Part shown: piece by piece, positions 7,233-14,966 of the stretch | How the letters are laid out: every line of letters starts with the position of its first letter | Numbering within the stretch: position 1 is the first letter of the stretch | Notes under the pieces: generated by a model | Databases searched by the model: none | The model's input: only the letters and a program-made list of their open reading frames with translations | Told to the model about the DNA's origin: nothing | Translations under genes and position numbers: made by a program | DNA from: Solirubrobacter pauli | GTDB taxonomy: Bacteria; Actinomycetota; Thermoleophilia; Solirubrobacterales; Solirubrobacteraceae | DNA length: 64,000 bases | Assembly: GCF_003633755.1 (NCBI RefSeq) | Contig: NZ_RBIL01000001.1 | Location: forward strand, 1,101,426 to 1,165,425 | Direction of reading: 5' to 3'

Positions 7233-8572
7233 GAGGTCAGGTAGTCGGGAGAGGTGGCGACGAGCATCCGCAGGGCGTTGACCGCCAGCACGGGGTAGGT
7301 CTTCTTCTTCCAGGGCTCGTCGGCGGTCGCGAGCGTGTCGGCGGCGTAGCGCTCGAGGCCCGCGCGGACGGGGCCGGACAGCGTCGGGTCGCCCCAGAAC
7401 GTCACGGCCTGGCGGACGAGCTCGCCGGCGTCGAGCGGCGCGGTCGCGCCCTTGTCGGGCTCGAGCCGGGCGGGTTCGCAGATGTGCTGGGCCATCATCC
7501 AGCGGGCGCGGAACGTGGCCGTGTCCAGCCAGCGCGAGTCGTCCCAGCCGGAGACGTTCGGCGGCAGGAACAGGTACTGGCCGGCGATCTCGCACAGCCA
7601 CGCCCAGGCGCCGGAGTCGATGCCACGCCCGACCGCGCGCAGCATGCCCGCCGCCTGGACGACGGGCGGCTTGACCATCCGCCGGCGCGGGTCGTAGAGG
7701 TCCGGGTGCGCGAGGATCGCCTCGACCAGCGGGCGCACGTCGCGATCGTGCTTGACGTACAGCTTGATGAGGCCCTTGACGGTCGCCGCCGACGGCTTGG
7801 TCGGGATGAACGCGCCCCACAGCTTCGTGACCAGGAACTCGGGGTGCCGACGGTGCCGCGTGACGAGCTTCACGCCCTCCTGCCAGGTGAACTTCCCGCG
7901 CTTGCCGTAGATCTTCTTCGGCTTGGCGTCGTGGAGCTTCTTGACGTACCGGAAGCGGGTCGGGCCGGAGTCGGTCCAGTCGTTGGCGAAGCCGGTCAGC
8001 GCCCGCGCGAGCTCCCGCACGTCCTGCTCGGTGTAGCCGCGGCCCGCACCGAGGCAGAACAGCTCCTGCAGCTCGCGCGCGTAGTTCTCGTTCGCGCTGT
8101 AGACGTGGTTGTCGGTCCCGTTGAGCCACAGCAGCATCGCCGGGTCCTTCGTGATGTCCAGCGTGAGCCGCTCGAAGTTGCCGAGCGCGTGCCGGCGCAG
8201 CAGCGCGTTCTGGCGCAGCATCAGCTTCTGCGGCACGCCCGACTTGGACGTCGCGAACCAGTCGTGCCAGATCAGCGTCATCCGCTCGACGAGCGGCGCC
8301 TCGGTGCGCACCATCCGGTCCAGCCACCACAGGTGGTCGTGGCCCCACGCGTCGCGCGGCGCGAGCGGCGCGCCGTCGACGGCCGGGTTCGGCCCGAGCA
8401 GCCGCGTGGACTTCGGCCGGGTCAGCGAACGGATCGCGCCCTGCAGGCCGAGCTCGGCCAACTCCGTCGCCTGCCCCGGCTTCGGGCCGAAGCCCGCCCG
8501 CCACAGCAACCGCGTCGCCTGCTCTTCACCGAATGCCCCTTTGTACGACGGAACCCCCACGACGTAAAGCAT
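7229..8572 (-). CDS. DUF1800-family protein
   Basis: About 447 residues from ATG 8572. DUF1800 signatures: the opening GEEQATRLLWRAGFGP, the conserved FATSKSGVPQKLML block, NENYARELQELFCLGAG, and FLPPNVSGWDD. Function is unknown; the family pairs with DUF1501 and is thought to be envelope-associated. No obvious signal peptide is seen. An earlier in-frame ATG at 8605 would leave only 26 nt to the divergent fdhA start, so I prefer 8572; GTG 8560 is also possible. First gene of the DUF1800-DUF1501-cupredoxin-smpB run. Confidence 0.87.
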   Translation of the reverse strand: MLYVVGVPSYKGAFGEEQATRLLWRAGFGPKPGQATELAELGLQGAIRSLTRPKSTRLLGPNPAVDGAPLAPRDAWGHDHLWWLDRMVRTEAPLVERMTLIWHDWFATSKSGVPQKLMLRQNALLRRHALGNFERLTLDITKDPAMLLWLNGTDNHVYSANENYARELQELFCLGAGRGYTEQDVRELARALTGFANDWTDSGPTRFRYVKKLHDAKPKKIYGKRGKFTWQEGVKLVTRHRRHPEFLVTKLWGAFIPTKPSAATVKGLIKLYVKHDRDVRPLVEAILAHPDLYDPRRRMVKPPVVQAAGMLRAVGRGIDSGAWAWLCEIAGQYLFLPPNVSGWDDSRWLDTATFRARWMMAQHICEPARLEPDKGATAPLDAGELVRQAVTFWGDPTLSGPVRAGLERYAADTLATADEPWKKKTYPVLAVNALRMLVATSPDYLTS

Positions 8573-8616
8573 CGGACCGCGTACGTCCAACCTGAAGGGG
8601 CCCATCCCCCATCGGC

Positions 8617-8622
8617 GGGTAC
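8617..8622 (+). promoter_or_regulatory. GGGTAC hexamer before fdhA (possible sigma-B-type -10)
   Basis: GGGTAC ends 9 nt before the fdhA ATG. If used as a sigma-B-type -10 element, the transcript would begin within a few nt of the start codon, which agrees with the lack of a ribosome site. No convincing -35 is seen. Confidence 0.3.
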
Positions 8623-8631
8623 AGCAGACAC

Positions 8632-9849
8632 ATGCCTGACAATCGAGGGGTTGCCTACATGGGCCCCGGGGAGGTCGAGGTTCAGACCATCGACTTCCCG
8701 AGCTTCACCGTCCAGGATGGCCCCGGTGTACCGCAGGAGAACGTCGGCCGAGAGTGCCACCACGGCGTCATCCTGAAGATCGTCTCGACCAACATCTGCG
8801 GCTCCGACCAGCACATGGTCCGTGGCCGCACGACCGCGCCCGAAGGGCTGATCCTCGGGCACGAGATCACCGGCGAGGTGGTCGAGAAGGGGCGGGACGT
8901 CGAGTTCCTCGACGAAGGGGACCTCGTCTCCGTGCCCTTCAACATCGCGTGCGGCCGCTGCCGCAACTGCAAGCAGCAGGACACCGGCATCTGTTTGACC
9001 GTGAACCCGGAGCGTCCCGGCGCGGCCTACGGCTACGTCGACATGGGTGGCTGGGTCGGCGGCCAGGCCGAGTACGTGATGGTCCCCTACGCCGACTTCA
9101 ACTGCCTGAAGTTCCCCGACAAGGCGCAGGCGATGGAGAAGATCCTCGACCTGACGATGTTGTCGGACATCTTCCCGACCGGCTTCCACGGCTGCGTGAC
9201 CGCGGGCGTGCGTCCCGGGAGCACCGTCTACGTCGCCGGAGCCGGACCGGTGGGCCTGGCGGCGGCGCACAGCGCGCAGCTGCTCGGCGCGGCGGTCGTG
9301 ATCGTCGGCGACCTGAACGAGGCGCGGCTCAAGCAGGCCGCGTCGTTCGGCTGTGAGACCGTCGACGTCTCCAAGGGCGACCCGAAGGACCAGATCGAGC
9401 AGATCCTGGGCGTGCCGGAGGTGGACGCCGGCGTCGACGCGGTCGGCTTCGAGGCGCGCGGCCACGGTGAGCACGCGGCCGAGGAAGCACCCGCGACCGT
9501 GCTCAACAGCCTGATGGACCTGACCCGCGCGGGCGGCGCGCTCGGCATCCCCGGGCTCTACGTGACCGGCGACCCGGGCGCGTCCGACGACGCCGCCAAG
9601 GAGGGCTCGCTGTCGATCCGGATCGGGCTCGGCTGGGCCAAGTCGCACAGCTTCGCCACCGGCCAGTGCCCGGTCATGAAGTACCACCGCGACCTGATGC
9701 AGGCCATCCTCAACGACCGCGCGCAGATCGCCAAGGCCGTCAACGCGCAGGTGATCTCACTCGACGACGCGCCGCAGGGCTACAAGGACTTCGACAAGGG
9801 CGAGTCCGTGAAGTTCGTGATCAACCCGAACGGGCTGGTCCGAACCTAG
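8632..9849 (+). CDS. fdhA: Zinc- and NAD-dependent formaldehyde dehydrogenase (glutathione-independent type)
   Basis: Medium-chain dehydrogenase of 405 residues, closest in pattern to the Pseudomonas putida glutathione-independent formaldehyde dehydrogenase. Catalytic zinc ligands C56 (NICGSDQHM) and H77 (ILGHEITGE); structural-zinc cysteines C107, C110, C113 and C121; Rossmann motif VAGAGPVGLAAAHSA near 200. The YVDMGGWVGGQAEY insertion is typical of this subgroup, which retains NAD tightly. No ribosome site is visible. The last four bases, CTAG, are shared with the convergent RNase R gene. Confidence 0.9.
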   Translation: MPDNRGVAYMGPGEVEVQTIDFPSFTVQDGPGVPQENVGRECHHGVILKIVSTNICGSDQHMVRGRTTAPEGLILGHEITGEVVEKGRDVEFLDEGDLVSVPFNIACGRCRNCKQQDTGICLTVNPERPGAAYGYVDMGGWVGGQAEYVMVPYADFNCLKFPDKAQAMEKILDLTMLSDIFPTGFHGCVTAGVRPGSTVYVAGAGPVGLAAAHSAQLLGAAVVIVGDLNEARLKQAASFGCETVDVSKGDPKDQIEQILGVPEVDAGVDAVGFEARGHGEHAAEEAPATVLNSLMDLTRAGGALGIPGLYVTGDPGASDDAAKEGSLSIRIGLGWAKSHSFATGQCPVMKYHRDLMQAILNDRAQIAKAVNAQVISLDDAPQGYKDFDKGESVKFVINPNGLVRT

Positions 9850-11498
9850 ATTTCGACCGGCAGGAGGTCGACGCGTCCACGCGGCGCGTCGATCTTCTCC
9901 ACCTGGACCGTGACCTCGTCCCCGAGGCGGATGCGCATGCCGCTCTTGGTGGCGATCAGCATCGTCTCCTCCTCGTTGAGCTCCCACCAGTCGTCGCGGA
10001 GCTTGCGAACGGGCAGCAGGCCCTCGTACCCGTCGAAGGCGACGAACGCGCCCGCGCCGATCAGCCCCCGCACCTGGCCGCGGAACTCGCGCTGCCAGCC
10101 GCCGGTCCGGAACAGCTCGCTCTCGAGCAGGAAGGCGCGGGCGACGTTGTCGGCGGCGCGCTCGATCGTCATCGCGTCGCGCTCACGCTGCGAGCAGTGC
10201 TCGGCGGCCGGCTCGAGGTCGGAGACGCGCACGGTCGGCTCCGGGAACCCGATCGCCGACAGCAGCGCGCGGTGGCAGATCAGGTCCGGGTAGCGGCGGA
10301 TCGGCGAGGTGAAGTGGCAGTAGCGCTCCGACCGCAGCCCGAAGTGGCCGAGGTTCTTGTCGCTGTAGCGCGCCTGCTTGAGCGATCGCAGGATCAGCGA
10401 TGTGTACGCGGGCCCGCGGACCCTGCGCGCGGCCTCCTCGACGAGCTCGCCGGCCTGGTTGGCGGTCATGTGCTCGGGCGCGGGTGGCGTCGGCAGGTCC
10501 AGCGACGCGAGCTGGTCCAGCAGGCGCGCCACGCGCGCCGGGTCCGGCGGCTCGTGCACGCGGAACATGCCCGGCAGCTTGCGCTTCTCCAGCAGGTCGG
10601 CGACCGCCTCGTTGGCCGCGATCATCAGGAACTCGATCAGCTCGTGCGCCTCGGTCGTCTCGCTCGCCTCGACGCTCTTGACGTGGCCGTCAGGGGTGAA
10701 CTCGAACTCGGGCTCGGTCGACTCCACGGTCAGCGCACCGCGCGCCGCCCGCTTCTCCGCCAGGGTCCGGGCCACGCGCCGCGCCTCCGCCAGCCCCGCC
10801 GGCCCGGCCTCGCCACGCGCGAACAGGTCGTCCACCTCGGGGTAGGAGAGCCGCGCATCGGAGCGGATGATCGACCGGTGGAACGCGGTGCGGCGCACCG
10901 TGGCGCCGTCGAGCTCGAGCTCGACCGTCACCGCCAGCCGGTCCTGGTGCGGGACGAGCGAGCAGGCCCCGTTCGAGAGCGCCTCGGGCAGCATCGGCTC
11001 GACGAGCCCGGGCACGTACACGGACGTGCCGCGCCGGAACGCCTCACGGTCGAGCGCCGACCCGGGCTTCACGTAGGCGGACACGTCCGCGATGTGCACC
11101 CACACGCGGACGGCGCCGTCGGGGAGCGCCTCGGCGGAGATCGCGTCGTCGAAGTCGCGGGCGGACGGCGGGTCGATCGTGAACGTCGGCAGGTCGCGCA
11201 GGTCGCGGCGTCCTTCGTGGGACGGCTCCGCCGAGCGCGCCTCGCGCTCCACCAGGGGGTCGAAGCGCCGCCGCAGCCCGCGGTGCAGCATCAGCCCTTC
11301 CAGCACGTCGCGGGCGACGTCGGGGCGCCCCAGCCGCCGGACGAGCCGGAATCGCCGGCCCTTCGCGGGCGCCGCCAGCACCAGGTCCCCGATCCGCTCG
11401 CGCCGCGGCTTGTCGACCTCGACGCGCTGCCCGGGCTCGAAGAACGGCGTGACCGCGTAGTGCTTGCCGTGCTTCTCGAGGACCCCGACCAGCGTCAA
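9846..11498 (-). CDS. rnr: Short RNase R-type 3'-5' exoribonuclease
   Basis: RNB-domain exoribonuclease, 550 residues. The catalytic segment TIDPPSARDFDDAIS near residue 107 holds the metal-binding aspartates; HIADVSAYVKPGS, MLPEALSNGACSL and HFTSPIRRYPDLICHR follow. A C-terminal S1 domain is present (residues about 475-548). It is much shorter than E. coli RNase R: the winged-helix and first cold-shock domains are largely missing. The start is TTG 11498, overlapping the stop of the upstream protease gene in TTGA, implying translational coupling. Confidence 0.88.
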   Translation of the reverse strand: MTLVGVLEKHGKHYAVTPFFEPGQRVEVDKPRRERIGDLVLAAPAKGRRFRLVRRLGRPDVARDVLEGLMLHRGLRRRFDPLVEREARSAEPSHEGRRDLRDLPTFTIDPPSARDFDDAISAEALPDGAVRVWVHIADVSAYVKPGSALDREAFRRGTSVYVPGLVEPMLPEALSNGACSLVPHQDRLAVTVELELDGATVRRTAFHRSIIRSDARLSYPEVDDLFARGEAGPAGLAEARRVARTLAEKRAARGALTVESTEPEFEFTPDGHVKSVEASETTEAHELIEFLMIAANEAVADLLEKRKLPGMFRVHEPPDPARVARLLDQLASLDLPTPPAPEHMTANQAGELVEEAARRVRGPAYTSLILRSLKQARYSDKNLGHFGLRSERYCHFTSPIRRYPDLICHRALLSAIGFPEPTVRVSDLEPAAEHCSQRERDAMTIERAADNVARAFLLESELFRTGGWQREFRGQVRGLIGAGAFVAFDGYEGLLPVRKLRDDWWELNEEETMLIATKSGMRIRLGDEVTVQVEKIDAPRGRVDLLPVEI

Positions 11499-12667
11499 CC
11501 CGCGGCCACCGTCTCCAGGGCCTTGTCGAGCGCCTCGTCGCGCTCGGTCTTCGGGTCGTCGGACGCCTGGATGTCCGGGGTTATACCCGCGCCCTTGCGC
11601 ACCCCACCACCGCCGAGGTTGCGGCCGGACGGGGTGAAGTACTCGCCCACCGTGATGTCGAGCGCGCCGCCGTTGTCGAGCTGCTCGATCTCCTGGAAGA
11701 CGCCCTTGCCGAACGTGCGCGTGCCGACGACCTTGGCACGCTTGCGGTCCTGCAGCGCGCCGGTGACGATCTCCGACGCCGACGCGGAGCCCTCGTCGAC
11801 GAGCACGACCACCGGGATCTTGTCGTCGATCGCGCCGCCGGTCGCGTTGTAGACGCGCTCCGGCCGCGCACGGCCCTTGGTCGACACGACGCGTCCCTCC
11901 GGAAGGAACACGGACGCGACCTCGACCGCCTCGTTGAGCAGCCCGCCGCCGTTGTGGCGCAGGTCGAAGACGATGCCGGTCGCGCCCTTCTTGAGCTCGT
12001 CCTTGACCGCCTTCTCGACGTCGTCGCCCGAGCCGGACGTGAAGCCCGCCAGCGAGACCCAGCCGATCTTCTTGCCGTCCTGCGTCTCCTGCCGGTGCTG
12101 GACGATCGGGATGTCCACCTTGGCGCGCTTGAGCTTGAAGACGCGACCGGTCTTGAGCTTGAGCGTGACCTCGCTGCCCGCCGGCCCCTTGATCAGGGCG
12201 GTCGACTGGTCGGAGTTCTTCCCCTCCAGCGACTTCCCGTCGGCCTCGACGATCACGTCGCCTTCCTTGAGCCCGCCCTCCTTGGCCGGCGAGCCGTCGT
12301 AGACCTGCGTCACGCGCAGGCCCTCGGGCACCTCGGCGACGCTCATGCCGACGCCCTCGAACGCACCCTCGGTGTCGAGCTGGAACGAGTGGTACTCGCT
12401 CGGCGAGAAGTAGTGCGAGAACTGGTCGTCAAGGCTCTCGACCGCGGACTCGAGCGACTTGTTCAGCAGCTTCTCGCGATCGACCTTGCGGTAGTAGTCG
12501 GCCTCGATCTTGTCGATCGCCTGCTCGTACTGGCGACCGTCGGAGTCGGCGACGAGCGTGTCGCGCGCGAAGCCCGGCAGCCAGTCAGGATGCCCGCCGA
12601 GCAGGATCCCGATGACGAGCGCGAGCGGGATGAGAAGGGCGAGAAGAGCGGTGCGCAGCCGTCGCAT
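11495..12667 (-). CDS. S41-family C-terminal processing peptidase
   Basis: Periplasmic/extracellular tail-specific serine protease, 390 residues. Single N-terminal membrane anchor (about residues 6-24), peptidase N-terminal region with SPSEYHSFQLDTEGAFEGVG, a PDZ domain at about 100-175, and the catalytic Ser in EGSASASEI (293-300) with Lys321 in TFGKG. The substrate motif region FDLRHNGGG is intact. It precedes the RNase gene in a coupled pair and is divergent in position from nothing regulatory; the stretch to the anti-sigma gene is only 39 nt. Confidence 0.93.
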   Translation of the reverse strand: MRRLRTALLALLIPLALVIGILLGGHPDWLPGFARDTLVADSDGRQYEQAIDKIEADYYRKVDREKLLNKSLESAVESLDDQFSHYFSPSEYHSFQLDTEGAFEGVGMSVAEVPEGLRVTQVYDGSPAKEGGLKEGDVIVEADGKSLEGKNSDQSTALIKGPAGSEVTLKLKTGRVFKLKRAKVDIPIVQHRQETQDGKKIGWVSLAGFTSGSGDDVEKAVKDELKKGATGIVFDLRHNGGGLLNEAVEVASVFLPEGRVVSTKGRARPERVYNATGGAIDDKIPVVVLVDEGSASASEIVTGALQDRKRAKVVGTRTFGKGVFQEIEQLDNGGALDITVGEYFTPSGRNLGGGGVRKGAGITPDIQASDDPKTERDEALDKALETVAAG

Positions 12668-12706
12668 GGCGATCGCTCACGGTACCGCGCGTTCTGTCAG
12701 GCCACG

Positions 12707-13075
12707 CTAAGGACGGTCCAGCTCGAACCAGACGACCGTGGGGTTCTCCTCGATCCCCCAGCGGTTCGCGACCAGGCCCGTGAAGTGCAGACCCCAGCCG
12801 CGCTCGTCGCGCGCGTTGCCGGCGCGCGGCACGTAGGTGAAGCCCGGACCGTCGTTGGTCACCTCGATGCGCAGCCGCCCGTCGGCCAGATCCACGCGGA
12901 CCTCGACCGCACCGTCCCCCGGCACGTGCTCCACCGCGTTGGCGACCAGCTCGGACACCAGCAGACGGGCGTCGTCGAGCGTCGATTCCGGCAACTCGGC
13001 GTCCAACCGCTCCATCAGCTGGCGGGCACCGGCAGAAGCCGCGGGTGATTTTGGGAAGCTTTGCGAGTAGAACAT
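12707..13075 (-). CDS. RsbW/SpoIIAB-like anti-sigma kinase (HATPase)
   Basis: 122-residue GHKL ATPase domain alone. N-box LLVSELVANAVEH, G1 box VTNDGPGF and G2 region GWGLHFTGLVANRWG are all present. Family members bind a sigma factor and phosphorylate a STAS antagonist on Ser/Thr. The STAS partner begins 40 nt away on the opposite strand, followed by the PP2C phosphatase, so this completes a partner switch. The start is ATG 13075. The target sigma factor is not next to it; the ECF gene at 18.5 kb is the nearest sigma gene but belongs to a class not usually controlled this way. Confidence 0.88.
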   Translation of the reverse strand: MFYSQSFPKSPAASAGARQLMERLDAELPESTLDDARLLVSELVANAVEHVPGDGAVEVRVDLADGRLRIEVTNDGPGFTYVPRAGNARDERGWGLHFTGLVANRWGIEENPTVVWFELDRP

Positions 13076-13087
13076 GGGCCGAACGCC

Positions 13088-13103
13088 GGGTACACCCGTA
13101 CCC
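13088..13103. promoter_or_regulatory. Palindromic GGGTAC dyad between the divergent switch genes
   Basis: Perfect arms GGGTAC and GTACCC separated by ACCC, lying centrally between the STAS and HATPase starts. Each arm, read toward its gene, is the GGGTAC hexamer known as the -10 of Streptomyces sigma-B-type promoters; leaders of about 15 nt would result in both directions. No clear GTTT-like -35 is visible, so a plain operator is the alternative. Confidence 0.45.
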
Positions 13104-13115
13104 GCAAGGAACTCA

Positions 13116-13430
13116 ATGCTCCCATTTACCGTCGAGAGACAGCAGACAAACGGGAAGGTCCGCGTCATTGTGCGCGGCGAGCTCGACATGGAAACCGGCC
13201 CTCGCGCGGAAGAGGAGCTGCGACGCGCCGAGAACGACAAGCCGCCCGTGCTGGTGCTCGACCTGCAGGGGGTGACGTTCTTCGACTCCACGGGGCTGCA
13301 GCTCGTGCTGGACGCCGACGTCCGGGCCCGCGAGGAGGGCCGCACGTTCATCGTGTCGCCCGGCGACGGTGAGCCGCGCCGCGTCCTCGAGCTGGCCGAA
13401 GTGATCGATCGGCTGAACCTGGAGTCGTAG
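13116..13430 (+). CDS. STAS-domain anti-sigma factor antagonist
   Basis: 104-residue SpoIIAA/RsbV-type protein. The phosphorylatable serine is S58 in TFFDSTGLQL, the canonical position. In this family the unphosphorylated form captures the anti-sigma kinase and frees sigma; PP2C dephosphorylates it. The start is ATG 13116, set by AAGGA at 13105-13109, 6 nt upstream; an upstream in-frame start near 13074 would overlap the divergent gene. The LOV phosphatase gene starts 3 nt after its stop. Confidence 0.93.
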   Translation: MLPFTVERQQTNGKVRVIVRGELDMETGPRAEEELRRAENDKPPVLVLDLQGVTFFDSTGLQLVLDADVRAREEGRTFIVSPGDGEPRRVLELAEVIDRLNLES

Positions 13431-13433
13431 GTC

Positions 13434-14966
13434 GTGGCGGGGCTGGACCTCTCCGACACCGGCTTCCTGCTCACCGATCCGCGGCGCGACGATCACCCGA
13501 TCGTCTACGTCAACGACCCGTTCCTGGAGATGACGGGCTACGCGGCCGACGAGGTGCTCGGCCGCAACTGCCGCTTCCTGCAGGGCGAGGGGACCGACCC
13601 CGCCGCGATCGACGAGCTGCGCCGCGCGATCGCGGACGAGCGCCCGACGACGGTCGAGGTCCTCAACTACCGCAAGGACGGCTCGCCGTTCTGGAACCAG
13701 GTGTACATCACGCCGGTGCGCGACGGCGACGGCCACGTGGTGCACTTCATCGGCCTGCAGATCGACGTCACGGCCCGGCGGGCCGCCGTCCTGCAGCAGC
13801 GCCGCTCCTCGTTCCTGGCCGACGCGGGCCCGTTGCTGGACGCCTCGCTGGACCCCGACTCCACGCTGGACTCGCTGACGAGGATGTCCGTGCCCTTCCT
13901 CGGCGACGTGTGCATCGTCGAGGAGATCCGGCACGACGAGGTGCGCCGGCTCGCGGCCACGGGGACGGACCGCAGCGCGATGCGAGAGGCGCGCCCGGAC
14001 GACCCGGTCGTCCGCGCCGTGCGCAGCGGCCGTGCGGAGATCGTCCGGACCGACCGCCTGCTCGGCCGCCCCGCGACGGCGATCATCGCGCCGCTGAAGG
14101 CGCGCGGGACGATCCGCGGCGCGGTCGTCTTCGCGTCGTTCTCCCCCGGCCGCGAATACGGCGCGCAGGACCTCGTCCTGGCAGAGGACCTCGCGCTGCG
14201 CGCCGCGCTGGCGATCGACAACGCGCGCCTGTACGAGAACCTCGGTGCGGTCGCCCACTCGCTCCAGCAGGGGCTGCTTCCGGAGCGCCTGCCGACGCTC
14301 GCGGGCATGGACCTCGCGGCGCGCTACCGCCCGGCCGGCGACGGCAGCCTGATCGGCGGCGACTTCTACGACGTGCTCCCCCGTCGTGACGGGCTGGACC
14401 TCGTGATCGGCGACGTCACCGGCAAGGGCGCGCGCGCCGCCGCGTTGACGGCGCAGGTCCGCCACACGCTGCGCACGGCCGCGCAGTACGAGGACAGCCC
14501 GAGCCGCATCCTCGACGTCGTCAACCGCACGCTGCTCGCCGAGCGCGGCGAAGGCGGCGGGCGCTACTGCACGGTCGCGATGGCGCGGATCGAGCTCAAC
14601 GGCAGCGCGCACGCGACGATCTGCTGCGCCGGGCACCCGATGCCGTTCGTCGTCCGCTCGGGCGGCGACGTGGAGCCGGTCGGCAAGCCGGGATCGGTGC
14701 TCGGCTGGGTGCCGGACCCGAAGCTGCTCGACGTCACGTTCGAGCTCGGCCGCCAGGAGTCGCTCGTGCTGTTCACCGACGGTGTGACCGAGGCCCGCAC
14801 GACGGGCGACCAGTACGGGCTCGCCGGCCTCCAGGAGCTGCTGCGCGCGGCGGCGCGCGAGGACGCGTCGGGCATCGCGACCCGGGTCGACCGGGCCGCG
14901 GCGCACGCGGGCGCGCGCCGCGACGACGTGGCCGTGCTCGTCGCACGGCACGTCGGCAACGGCTAG
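13434..14966 (+). CDS. LOV-GAF-PP2C blue-light-regulated phosphatase (RsbU/SpoIIE type)
   Basis: 510-residue sensor phosphatase. Residues about 5-115 are a LOV/PAS domain with the photoactive cysteine C46 in GRNCRFLQG and the flavin-contacting NYRKDGSPFWNQ and FIGLQIDVT strands, so flavin-cysteinyl adduct chemistry is expected. Residues about 130-265 form a GAF-like domain. Residues about 280-505 are the PP2C/SpoIIE phosphatase, with metal-site motifs LIGGDFYDV, IGDVTGKGA, LFTDGVTEAR and RRDDVAVLV. Start GTG 13434, with GGAG at 13421-13424 inside the STAS end. It should dephosphorylate the adjacent STAS protein in a light-dependent way. It ends in a CTAG shared with ftsX. Confidence 0.93.
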   Translation: MAGLDLSDTGFLLTDPRRDDHPIVYVNDPFLEMTGYAADEVLGRNCRFLQGEGTDPAAIDELRRAIADERPTTVEVLNYRKDGSPFWNQVYITPVRDGDGHVVHFIGLQIDVTARRAAVLQQRRSSFLADAGPLLDASLDPDSTLDSLTRMSVPFLGDVCIVEEIRHDEVRRLAATGTDRSAMREARPDDPVVRAVRSGRAEIVRTDRLLGRPATAIIAPLKARGTIRGAVVFASFSPGREYGAQDLVLAEDLALRAALAIDNARLYENLGAVAHSLQQGLLPERLPTLAGMDLAARYRPAGDGSLIGGDFYDVLPRRDGLDLVIGDVTGKGARAAALTAQVRHTLRTAAQYEDSPSRILDVVNRTLLAERGEGGGRYCTVAMARIELNGSAHATICCAGHPMPFVVRSGGDVEPVGKPGSVLGWVPDPKLLDVTFELGRQESLVLFTDGVTEARTTGDQYGLAGLQELLRAAAREDASGIATRVDRAAAHAGARRDDVAVLVARHVGNG

